Origin: DASQFQ01 sp038238015
Lineage (GTDB): Bacteria > Actinomycetota > Thermoleophilia > Solirubrobacterales > Solirubrobacteraceae
NCBI GenBank assembly: GCA_038238015.1
Contig: JBBRYA010000001.1
Location: 85,782 to 149,781, forward strand
Length of the DNA stretch: 64,000 bases
Direction: 5' to 3'
The position numbers were made by a program, and so were the translations under genes. The notes below the pieces were generated by a model, which saw only the letters and a list, made by a program, of their open reading frames with translations, searched no databases and was not told the origin of the DNA. Of the stretch, positions 6,666 to 14,123 are shown in pieces; the stretch's first letter is position 1, and each line of letters begins with the position of its first letter.

Positions 6666-8105
6666 TTACGGACTCGTGTCTGACTTGGGAACGTCCTGTG
6701 ACCGGAGCACGTCACGGCCGAAGGCCTTCACACCGTGCTGCCCGGCCGCCCCAGGCGGTTTGACCCCGAAGGACCCGGCGATCGTGCGCAGGAGGCTGAG
6801 ATGGTCGTAGCCCTTGTCGCTGACGACCGCCTTGCGGGCGAATGAGGAGACCACCACCGCGCCGACCGCGCGCGGCTCGGTGGCCGGAGGGTCCGCCGCC
6901 GTGAGGTTGCCGCCGTCGAAGAGCACGACGAGCAGCCCCCCGTCGGCGAACGCCTTGGAGCCCGTGATCTTCGGGATCCACTCGCGCGCCCACGCGTCGG
7001 CGCGTTCGAGGCCGGTCGGCTCCAGCCCGGCGCAGTCGTCGGCTTCGCGCCCGTCGTGGCAGCTGTCGGGCACGACGTAGGCGAACGCCGGCGCCGAGTC
7101 GGTGGTCGAGAAATCGTCGGCCAGCGGGTCCAGCGTGGCCTCCGAGCTCGCGCAGTCCGGCAGCCCCATGAACGCGAAGGGGTTGCGGGCGGGTGCGTAA
7201 CCGGGAGCCCCCTGGGTCGCGCACGGCGACGGCATCGCCTGCACGTAGGCCTTCCACGAGCGCGCGCCGTCGGCCAGCGCCGTCGGCAGGCTCTTGGCTC
7301 CGTCCTTCAGCCGGCAGGCCTCGTCCGCCGGATCGGGGCAGTCCTTGCGCGCGGCGTCCGTCGGCTTCGCGCCGGCCAGCAGCGAGAGCCCGTTGGCGAG
7401 CGACCCGGTGGTCGTCGCGCGATAGCCGCGCAGGAGCGCTCCCTGCGCAGGCAGGTCGTGCGCGAGGAACTTCGCGGGTGATTCGGGCGCGAACGCCGAC
7501 CGGTCGTGGCCCGTGAACGAGACGACGACCACGTGCTTGGCGGGCGGACCTTCGGGGGCGGGGGTGGCCGCCGGCGCCGGGTTCTGACCGCCCGTGCTCC
7601 CTGAGCTCGGGGCGGGCGCCGGGGCGGGCGTCGAGGGCGCTGGGTCGGCGGCCGCGGCGGCGCTCGGCGGCGAGGCGGGGCCTGCCGCGGGGGCCGGAGC
7701 TGTACTCGCCGCGGCGGGCGGCGCGGCCGCCGTGGCTCTGTCGTCCGGCAGGCCGGAGGCGCTCGGCGGCGCCGGCGTAGCCGACGGCGTCGTGGCCGGC
7801 GCCGGTGCCGGTGAGCGCGTCAGCGCGAAGATCGGCGCCGGCGTGGCTGCGGCTCCGGCGCCTGGTCCGGCCGCCGCGCCGGCCAGGGTGCCCACGCCGA
7901 GTGTGACGAGGATCAGCGCCGCGGCCGTGCGGGGCCGCGGTCGTGGCGCCCGGCCGGGGAGCGCGGGTGGGGCAAGCGACACCATCTCGGCCGGTGCGGC
8001 CGGCTCCAGGGGCCGCGGCGCCACGCGGACCCCGCAGCCGAGGCAGTACCGCTGGTCGCCGGCGAGCGCGCTCGCGCACGACGGACAGGTGCTCAGCTCG
8101 GGCAT
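6666..8105 (-). CDS. zinc-ribbon, membrane-anchored phosphoesterase-family protein
   Basis: Residues 8-25 are a zinc ribbon (CPSC...YCLGCG). A single membrane segment follows (about 60-80), then a roughly 100-residue Ala/Pro linker, then a phosphoesterase-type domain (about 190-470) in the style of acid phosphatase / phospholipase C (PF04185). The C-terminal block, FARKAVVSDKGYDHLSLLRTI, matches that family's conserved end. The usual metal-binding ENRSFD segment reads SFTGHDRSAF instead, and the usual D-E pair reads FDGGN, so catalysis is doubtful. It is divergent from pstS, which supports a phosphate-related role. Cytoplasmic ribbon and extracellular domain are inferred. Confidence 0.7.
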   Translation of the reverse strand: MPELSTCPSCASALAGDQRYCLGCGVRVAPRPLEPAAPAEMVSLAPPALPGRAPRPRPRTAAALILVTLGVGTLAGAAAGPGAGAAATPAPIFALTRSPAPAPATTPSATPAPPSASGLPDDRATAAAPPAAASTAPAPAAGPASPPSAAAAADPAPSTPAPAPAPSSGSTGGQNPAPAATPAPEGPPAKHVVVVSFTGHDRSAFAPESPAKFLAHDLPAQGALLRGYRATTTGSLANGLSLLAGAKPTDAARKDCPDPADEACRLKDGAKSLPTALADGARSWKAYVQAMPSPCATQGAPGYAPARNPFAFMGLPDCASSEATLDPLADDFSTTDSAPAFAYVVPDSCHDGREADDCAGLEPTGLERADAWAREWIPKITGSKAFADGGLLVVLFDGGNLTAADPPATEPRAVGAVVVSSFARKAVVSDKGYDHLSLLRTIAGSFGVKPPGAAGQHGVKAFGRDVLRSQDVPKSDTSP

Positions 8106-8122
8106 TCCCCCGATCCTCGCGC

Positions 8123-8165
8123 GTTCAGCCCGGTTCTGGATGACGGCTTCTCCAGTTCTTCACCG
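8123..8165. promoter_or_regulatory. candidate PHO-box-like repeats between divergent phosphate genes
   Basis: GTTCAGCCCGG (8123-8133) is close to the actinobacterial PhoP direct-repeat unit, and further GTTCT elements occur at 8133 and 8155. The spacing (10 and 22 bases) suits tandem 11-base half sites only roughly. The location between the phosphoesterase-like gene and pstS is the main support. Confidence 0.3.
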
Positions 8166-8251
8166 GTCGCGGTCCGCGGCACTGGAGACTGCCGCTGCTT
8201 GCCGGCAGGGGTCAACCACCGGCGCTGAAAATCGAAAGGAGCTTCATCCAC

Positions 8252-9088
8252 ATGCGTACCCGCATGGGGATGGCGTGCGCCCTGTCGGGACTCGCCATCG
8301 CCCTCGTACCCACCGCTGCCTCGGCGCGGCCGGCCGCCTCGGCGGCGTCCAAGTCGGTGATCACGCTGAGCGGGTCCACCTCGGTGGCGCCGCTCGCCGT
8401 CAAGCTCATCAAGACCTACCTGAGGAAGAACTCGGGCAAGGTCGGCTTCAAGCTCGCCCAGGGCGGCTCGGACATCGGCGTCGCGGACGTGGCCGCCGGC
8501 CGCGTCTCGATCGGCGACTCATCGCGCGACGCCAAGCCGTCGGATCCCGGCGGCCTCGTGTTCCACAAGATCGCGCGTGACGCGATCTGCCTCGCGACGA
8601 ACCCCGCCAACAAGGTCGGCAACCTGTCGCAGGGCCAGGTGCAGGACATCTTCTCGGGCAAGATCCGCGACTGGGGCCAGGTGCCCGGGGCGACCGTGGG
8701 CGGCCCGATCGACCTGGTCGTCCGCACCCCGGCCTCTGGCACCCAGGACGCGTTCCAGAAGCTCTTCCTCAGCTCGGCCAAGGTGTTCTCCAGCGCCGCC
8801 GCCAAGGCGTCCAACGGGCTCGTGGCCGCGTCGGTGAAGACCGACAAGCAGGCGGTCGGCTACCTGTCCTACGCGTTCACGAGTGGCCTGAACGACACCG
8901 CGTACCAGGGCGTGGCGTGCAACCTGCGCACCGCCAAGGCCGGCCAGTACCCCGGCTCGCGCAACTTCTGGATGGTCACGCGCGGAGCCGTCTCCCGCCG
9001 CTCGGCCGTCGGCAAGTTCATCGGCTGGGTCCAGAACAACGCGCAGGCCCAGAAGATCATCAGCACGGAGTGGGTCCCGCTCAGGTAG
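8252..9088 (+). CDS. pstS: phosphate ABC transporter substrate-binding protein
   Basis: The 278-residue PstS has a signal peptide (residues 1-25, ending ASARPA) and the phosphate-binding signatures ITLSGSTSVAPLA, GGSDIGVADVAAGRVSIGDSSR and RTPASGTQDAF. There is no lipobox Cys at the cleavage site, so the mature protein should be free or held by the permease, unlike the lipid-anchored PstS of many Gram-positives. An AAGGAG site precedes ATG 8252. It is the first gene of a seven-gene run, pst plus three accessory genes. Confidence 0.92.
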   Translation: MRTRMGMACALSGLAIALVPTAASARPAASAASKSVITLSGSTSVAPLAVKLIKTYLRKNSGKVGFKLAQGGSDIGVADVAAGRVSIGDSSRDAKPSDPGGLVFHKIARDAICLATNPANKVGNLSQGQVQDIFSGKIRDWGQVPGATVGGPIDLVVRTPASGTQDAFQKLFLSSAKVFSSAAAKASNGLVAASVKTDKQAVGYLSYAFTSGLNDTAYQGVACNLRTAKAGQYPGSRNFWMVTRGAVSRRSAVGKFIGWVQNNAQAQKIISTEWVPLR

Positions 9089-9102
9089 CGGACGCCGCAC
9101 GG

Positions 9103-10080
9103 ATGCGCAGCCCATGGAGTGACGACCGTGCCGAGCGAGTGCTCGGCGCGGTCGCATCTCTCGTCCTGATCACGATCGCCGGCATGGTGGTCTTCGTCTT
9201 CGCGAAGGCTTGGCCCTCGTTCGCCCACAACGGCCTGGGCTGGTTCGGGCCGCCGGGGCACGGGTCGGTCGACGATCAGCTGACCAACATCTTCAACTCG
9301 CCCGCCGACCCGCGCCGCTACGTCTACGAGCTCGGCGCCTGGCCGCTGCTGTGGGGCACGTTGCTCACGACGGTCGGCGCCGTGGCGCTCGGCCTCGCGA
9401 TCTCCGTGCTCGCCGCGGTCTTCCTCGTCGAGTTCGCGCCCGGTCCGATTCGCAGGGTGATGCAGCCGGTGGTGCGCCTGCTCGCCGCGGTGCCGTCGGT
9501 CATCTACGGGCTGATCGGGATCCTCGTGCTCGTCCCGTTCGTGGGCAATCACCTGATCTCGCTCGAGCGCAAGCAGTCGGTGCTCTACGTCGTCCAGCTG
9601 TCGGGCTCGAGCCTGCTCGTCGGCGTGCTGATCCTCACGGTGATGATCGTGCCGATCATGGTCGCGATCATGGCCGACGCCCTGTACGCCGTCCCGCGGA
9701 CGTGGACGGAGGGCGCGACCGCGCTGGGCGTAAACCGCTGGCGCGCGATGTGGACGGTCTCGCTGCGCGCCGCGCGCCCGGCGATCATCGCGGCCACCGT
9801 CCTCGCGACGGCGCGCGCGCTCGGCGAGGCGATCATGCTCTCGATGGTCTCGGGCTCGCAGGGCTTCGGCCCCAACCCGCTCGACGGTCTGACCTTCTTC
9901 CTCGAGCCGACGCGCCCGCTGGCCGCCACGATCGTCGACAACGCCGAAGGCCTGTCGGTCAAGCCGTTCGGCCAGACCATCTACGCGTTCGCCGCGGTGC
10001 TGCTCGTGTCGACGTTCTTCCTGTCGCTCGGCGGCTGGGCGGCCAAGCAGCCGCTGAAGCGCTACGGGACGGCCGGCTGA
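9103..10080 (+). CDS. pstC: phosphate ABC transporter permease PstC
   Basis: The start is ATG 9103, shortly after pstS; a longer frame starting at 8917 would overlap pstS. The 325-residue protein has six membrane segments and a BPD_transp_1 domain with the EAA-loop sequence around EGATALGVNRWRAMWTVSLR. It also carries the PstC signature PSVIYGLIGILVLVPFVG. It forms the membrane channel with PstA for high-affinity inorganic phosphate import, driven by PstB. Confidence 0.93.
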   Translation: MRSPWSDDRAERVLGAVASLVLITIAGMVVFVFAKAWPSFAHNGLGWFGPPGHGSVDDQLTNIFNSPADPRRYVYELGAWPLLWGTLLTTVGAVALGLAISVLAAVFLVEFAPGPIRRVMQPVVRLLAAVPSVIYGLIGILVLVPFVGNHLISLERKQSVLYVVQLSGSSLLVGVLILTVMIVPIMVAIMADALYAVPRTWTEGATALGVNRWRAMWTVSLRAARPAIIAATVLATARALGEAIMLSMVSGSQGFGPNPLDGLTFFLEPTRPLAATIVDNAEGLSVKPFGQTIYAFAAVLLVSTFFLSLGGWAAKQPLKRYGTAG

Positions 10081-11036
10081 TGGCCGTCGCCGCTGCACCG
10101 CGCGAGCGCGCGGCCCTCGCCGAGCCGTCGCCCTCGTGGCGTCGGGGCGACAAGATCGCCGTCGGGTTGTGCTGGGCCGCGGGTCTGCTGCTGTGCGCGC
10201 TCGCCGCCGCGATCGTCCTCTACATGGGTTACAAGGGCCTGAGCCTGCTGCGGCCCGAGCTGCTGTGGCAGCGCCCGCAGGCGTCGGCCGACCAGAGCAA
10301 GACCGGCGGGTTCCTCGACCCGCTGATCGGCACCGTGGTGCTGACCGCGCTCGGCACGGCGATCGCGCTGCCGCTGGGCGTCGCCACCGCGATCTGGCTG
10401 AGCGAGTTCGCCCGGCCCTCGTGGCTGGCCCGCGCCGTCGAGTCCGGCGTCGAGGTCATCGCCGGCACGCCGGACATCGTGCTGGCCATCTTCGGGCTCG
10501 TGCTCTTTCAGCAGTCCTTCTTCGCCTTCCTGTCGCTGACGGCGCAGGGCAACGCGGTGTTCGGGCGCTCGTTCCTGACCGCGGGAGCGATGATGGCGCT
10601 GGTGGCGCTGCCGTTCGTGGTCGGGTCCACGCGCGAGGCGCTGCAGGCGGTGCCCCGGCACGTCCGCGAGGCCTCCTACGCGCTCGGCAAGACGCGGGCG
10701 GCGACGATCCGGCGCGTGCTGCTGCCGGCGTGCCGGCCGGGCATCGCCACGGGGACGGTGCTCGGCATGGGGCGCATCGTCGGCGACACCGCCATCGTCG
10801 TCATCCTGCTCGGCGCGTCGCTGCAGTTCTCGCGCGTCGACGGGCCGCCGGTCATGGGCGACCTGCGCGGCACCGGCTCGACCCTGACGAGCTACGTCTA
10901 CAACAACTCGCCCGCGGGCGAGGGCAACGCGCCCGAGAAGGCGTACGCCGCCGCCTTCGTGCTGCTGCTGGTCGTCATCGGGCTCAACCTGGCAGCCGGC
11001 CGCCTCGGCCGGGGGAGGGCGAAGTGGAAGAGCTGA
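10080..11036 (+). CDS. pstA: phosphate ABC transporter permease PstA
   Basis: ATG 10080 overlaps the pstC stop (TGATG), giving a 318-residue protein with a cytoplasmic N-terminus and six membrane segments. The coupling loop reads REASYALGKTRAATIRRVLLP and the PstA block is GRIVGDTAIVVILLGA. TGATG junctions at both ends imply tight translational coupling of the PstC-PstA-PstB stoichiometry. Confidence 0.93.
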   Translation: MAVAAAPRERAALAEPSPSWRRGDKIAVGLCWAAGLLLCALAAAIVLYMGYKGLSLLRPELLWQRPQASADQSKTGGFLDPLIGTVVLTALGTAIALPLGVATAIWLSEFARPSWLARAVESGVEVIAGTPDIVLAIFGLVLFQQSFFAFLSLTAQGNAVFGRSFLTAGAMMALVALPFVVGSTREALQAVPRHVREASYALGKTRAATIRRVLLPACRPGIATGTVLGMGRIVGDTAIVVILLGASLQFSRVDGPPVMGDLRGTGSTLTSYVYNNSPAGEGNAPEKAYAAAFVLLLVVIGLNLAAGRLGRGRAKWKS

Positions 11037-11911
11037 TGCCGCCGCCGATCCGGCGGATCGTGGTCGACGAGACGCCGACCGTCGTCGAGGGCGCCCCGAC
11101 GCGGCCGGCCGCAGCACCGGCTCCGCGGCCCGCGCGCCGCGCGCCGCGCGCGGGGGTGCGCGAGCGCATGCGCATCGAGGGGCTCGGGGTCGCCTACGGC
11201 GGCAAGCCCGCCGTGCGCGACGTCTCGCTCGAGGTCCGCGCCGGCGAGGTGCTCGCCCTGATCGGCCCGTCGGGGTGTGGCAAGACCACGCTGCTGCGCT
11301 GCCTGAACCGGCTCACCGAGTTGACGCCGTCGGCGGTCCGGACCGGGCGCCTGGTGCTCGACGACGAGGACGTCGACCGCTTCGAGGCCACACAGCTGCG
11401 CCGGCGCGTGAGCATGGTCTTCCAGCAGCCCAACCCGTTCCCCATGAGCGTGTTCGACAACGTCGCCTACGCCGTGCGCGAGCAGGCCTCGCGCCGGCCG
11501 CGCAAGGCCGACCTGCGGGGGCCGGTCGAGGAGGCGCTGCGCCGCGCCGGCCTGTGGGACGAGGTCGAGGCCGACCTCGACCATCCCGCCCTGCGCCTGT
11601 CCGGCGGACAGCAGCAGCGGCTGTGCATCGCCCGCGCGCTGGCGGCCGGCCCCGAGGTGCTGCTGCTCGACGAGCCGTGCTCGGCGCTGGATCCACGCTC
11701 GACGGCGGTCATCGAGGAGCTGATCGTCTCGTTGGCCGATGAGCTCGCGGTCGTCATCGTCACCCACAACCTGCAGCAGGCGCAGCGGATCGCCGACCGG
11801 GTCGCATTCATGTACCTCGGCGAGCTGGTCGAGTGCGGGCCGGCCGACCAGGTGTTCAGCGCGCCGCGCTCGGCACGCACGCGCGACTATGTCTCCGGGG
11901 TCTTCGGTTGA
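11036..11911 (+). CDS. pstB: phosphate ABC transporter ATP-binding protein
   Basis: Walker A GPSGCGKTT (residues 77-85), Q-loop FQQPNPFPMS, signature LSGGQQQR, Walker B LLLDEPCSALD and the H-loop VTHNL are all present. The FQQPNPFPMS block is specific to PstB. Starting at ATG 11036 (TGATG overlap with pstA) adds a 44-residue Pro/Arg-rich N-terminal extension not seen in typical PstB. An internal ATG at 11168 would give the usual length. The overlap favours the long form but does not prove it. No phoU follows. Confidence 0.93.
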   Translation: MPPPIRRIVVDETPTVVEGAPTRPAAAPAPRPARRAPRAGVRERMRIEGLGVAYGGKPAVRDVSLEVRAGEVLALIGPSGCGKTTLLRCLNRLTELTPSAVRTGRLVLDDEDVDRFEATQLRRRVSMVFQQPNPFPMSVFDNVAYAVREQASRRPRKADLRGPVEEALRRAGLWDEVEADLDHPALRLSGGQQQRLCIARALAAGPEVLLLDEPCSALDPRSTAVIEELIVSLADELAVVIVTHNLQQAQRIADRVAFMYLGELVECGPADQVFSAPRSARTRDYVSGVFG

Positions 11912-12642
11912 GGCACGGCCGCCTGCTCATGCTCGCGCTCTCGCTCGCCCCGCTCCTGCTCGCCGCCTGCGAGTCCTCGCAGGACAAGTCGGCGCGGCTC
12001 GCGAAGTCGGCCGGGACACGGGCGCTGGAGAAGGGCGTCGTCGTGACGGCGCGCAACCCGGACGTCGAGGTCCTCAAGACCGCGGTGATCGAGGACCGCT
12101 ACGGGACGGCCGCCGCGGTGCAGCTGCACATGAAGAGCTCGCGGGTGCAGGTCGGGCTTCCGCTCTCCTTCCAGGTGCTCGACAAGGCCGGCAGGCGCGC
12201 GTACGCCAACGACCTTCCCGGCCTTGCGACTTCGCTCACGCACGTGCCGCTGCTGCGGCCCGGCGAGCGGGTGTGGTGGGTCGACGACCAGGTCGGGGCC
12301 AAGGGCGCCCGGCTCCTCGACGCGCGCGTCGGGCGCGCATCCGCCGCGGCGCCAGCCAACGCGCCGAGGCTCGTCCCCACCGCGATGGCGCTCCACCAGG
12401 ACACCTCCGGGGCCTTCACGAGCGGGCGCTTGCGCAACCTGTCGGCGATCGAGCAGCGCCAGGTGACGGTCTTCGCGGTCGCGGAGCGCGGGGGCCGCGT
12501 GGTCGCGGCCGGCCGTGCCGGTATCGAGCGCCTGAAGGCGCGCAAGTCCGCCCTGTTCAAGGTGTTCTGGATCGGCGATCCGAAGGGTGCGAAGCTGCGC
12601 ATCTTCGCCCCGCCCACAGTGCTCAGCAAGGAGGCGAAGTGA
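11908..12642 (+). CDS. lipoprotein of unknown function linked to pst
   Basis: TTG at 11908, overlapping the pstB stop, is preferred because it supplies the basic n-region (MRHGRL) for a lipoprotein signal peptide with lipobox LLAAC. ATG 11929 would start inside the hydrophobic core. The mature part is about 225 residues, apparently beta-sandwich, with paired strands separated by hydrophilic turns. No family is recognised. Position after pstB and overlap with the next gene suggest an extracellular partner in phosphate uptake or sensing; this is inferred from context only. Confidence 0.7.
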   Translation: MRHGRLLMLALSLAPLLLAACESSQDKSARLAKSAGTRALEKGVVVTARNPDVEVLKTAVIEDRYGTAAAVQLHMKSSRVQVGLPLSFQVLDKAGRRAYANDLPGLATSLTHVPLLRPGERVWWVDDQVGAKGARLLDARVGRASAAAPANAPRLVPTAMALHQDTSGAFTSGRLRNLSAIEQRQVTVFAVAERGGRVVAAGRAGIERLKARKSALFKVFWIGDPKGAKLRIFAPPTVLSKEAK

Positions 12643-13586
12643 GCGACGCAACGACCGAGATGGACCGCCCGACCTTCGGGCCCCAGGGGGAGCCGTGCGC
12701 GAATTGCGGTGCGCGGCTCGCCCGCGACCAGCGCTATTGCCTGCAGTGCGGCACGCGGCGCACGGGCATGGCGACGCTGCTCTCCGAGGCGCGCGACCCG
12801 CGCCCAGGCGCCGCCGCGCCGCTGGCGGGCCCCACGCCGCTCGGACCGCCGCCTCCACCGCTGGACTCGCCCTGGCGGCTCGACGCCGGGCTGCTCGCCG
12901 GGGTCGGCTGCCTGCTGCTTGCGCTGCTCGTCGGCGTGCTGATCGGCCGCAGCGGGAGCGGGGGAGGCACGCCGCGCGCAGCGGCGCCGCAGGTCGTGAC
13001 CGTCGGCGGCGCGACGCCTGCGGGCGCGACCGGAACGACCGACGCCGCCTTCGCCTCGGACTGGCCCGCGGGCAAGCGCGGCTTCACCGTGCAGCTGCAG
13101 TCGCTCCCCAAGAAGGGCACGGAAGCCGGCGCCGTCGCCGCCGCGAAGTCCGCGGCCGCGGCGAAGGGAGCGCCCGCCGTCGGCGCGCTGGACTCCGACG
13201 CCTACGGGACCCTCGACCCCGGCCGCTACGTGATCTTCTCCGGCAGCTACGCGAACCGCAAGGCCGCGAAGGCCGCGCTCGCCAAGGTCAAGACGCGCTT
13301 CCCGCAGGCGACCGTGGTCGAGGTCGCCGGCCAGGCCCAGAAGCAGGCGTCCTCGGACGGCGGCGGCTCCACGAGCAGGGCCGGCGGCACCGGTAAGGTC
13401 AAGGCGCCGAGCAAGGCCGAGCAGGCTGCAGGCGCGAAGGCGATCCAGGACATTCAGAGCGCCACCGGCAAGGACTACTCGAAGAAGTCGGCGAAGTTGC
13501 CCAAGACGCTGGTCACCCCCGGCGCACCGCCGCCGAAGGACAACAAGCCCGCCGGTGGCGGGTCCTCGACCCAGACGTTCAAGTGA
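12639..13586 (+). CDS. zinc-ribbon membrane protein with SPOR-like C-terminal domain
   Basis: GTG 12639 lies behind AAGGAGG at ideal spacing and overlaps the previous stop. Residues 20-38 are a zinc ribbon (CANCG...YCLQCG). After a Pro-rich stretch comes one membrane helix (about 88-107), then a repeat-type domain (about 145-235) with GFTVQLQSL and GRYVIFSGSY motifs like SPOR peptidoglycan-binding domains. A Ser/Gly/Lys-rich C-terminus follows. The ribbon resembles that of the protein at 6666-8105 almost residue for residue (LAxDQRYCLxCG). It probably links the cytoplasm to the cell wall; its role in phosphate physiology is inferred from the operon. Confidence 0.75.
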   Translation: MSDATTEMDRPTFGPQGEPCANCGARLARDQRYCLQCGTRRTGMATLLSEARDPRPGAAAPLAGPTPLGPPPPPLDSPWRLDAGLLAGVGCLLLALLVGVLIGRSGSGGGTPRAAAPQVVTVGGATPAGATGTTDAAFASDWPAGKRGFTVQLQSLPKKGTEAGAVAAAKSAAAAKGAPAVGALDSDAYGTLDPGRYVIFSGSYANRKAAKAALAKVKTRFPQATVVEVAGQAQKQASSDGGGSTSRAGGTGKVKAPSKAEQAAGAKAIQDIQSATGKDYSKKSAKLPKTLVTPGAPPPKDNKPAGGGSSTQTFK

Positions 13587-13954
13587 GCCTCATCGACCGC
13601 ATCCGCCCCGCTCGGGCAGCCGCGCCGCCGCCGGCCGCGCCGTCGGTTGCCCCACTCGAACGGCGCCGCGCAGAGCTCGCGGCCCAGGTCGCCGAGCTGC
13701 AGTTCGATCTCGGCGGGCTGGCGTACGAGATGGCCATCCGCGACCACTTCGTGCTCGAGGTGCTGCTGCGACGTGCCGCCGAGCTCCAGCAGGCCGACGG
13801 GGAGCTCGGCGAGGTCGACCGGTTGCTGCGCGCCGACCGCACCGCGGAGACCGGCACATGCCCCGCCTGCAGCGCGCCGCACTCCCGGGGCGCGGCGTAC
13901 TGCTGGCAGTGCGGTGCAGCGCTCATGGACGAGCCCGGCGAGGGGGCCTCTTAG
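13583..13954 (+). CDS. coiled-coil protein with C-terminal zinc ribbon (123 aa)
   Basis: GTG 13583 overlaps the preceding stop (GTGA). Residues 25-85 are a predicted coiled coil (ELAAQVAELQFDLGG and following heptads). Residues 94-114 are a CPAC...YCWQCG zinc ribbon. The protein is soluble and cytoplasmic. It may pair with the ribbon-bearing membrane protein encoded just upstream. It is the last gene of the pst-linked run and does not match a named family that I recognise. Confidence 0.7.
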   Translation: MSLIDRIRPARAAAPPPAAPSVAPLERRRAELAAQVAELQFDLGGLAYEMAIRDHFVLEVLLRRAAELQQADGELGEVDRLLRADRTAETGTCPACSAPHSRGAAYCWQCGAALMDEPGEGAS

Positions 13955-13985
13955 CGCCGCTCAGTCGTCGGCGAGGCGCCCGAGC

Positions 13986-14117
13986 AGCAAGACGTGGGTG
14001 CGGCCGGCGCTGATCGTCGGCTGCGGCATCGCCGTCTTTCACGCAGCTCAGCGGATCGAGATGACCATCTACTACGCCCCGACGGTCCTGACGACGGCGG
14101 GGGAGGTCGCCGCATAG
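13986..14117 (+). pseudogene. fragment of an MFS sugar-porter transporter
   Basis: One frame reads WVRPALIVGCGIAVF followed closely by MTIYYAPTVLTTAG. This matches a conserved segment of sugar-porter MFS proteins (typically W.RPAL..G.GLAVFQQ..GIN..IYYAPTI...AG). The key QQxxGIN signature is changed to HAAQRIE, and the frame stops at 14115. Nothing transporter-like surrounds it. It is a roughly 43-residue relic of a gene otherwise deleted between the zinc-ribbon gene and the PLD-family gene. Confidence 0.6.
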
Positions 14118-14123
14118 CCAGGC

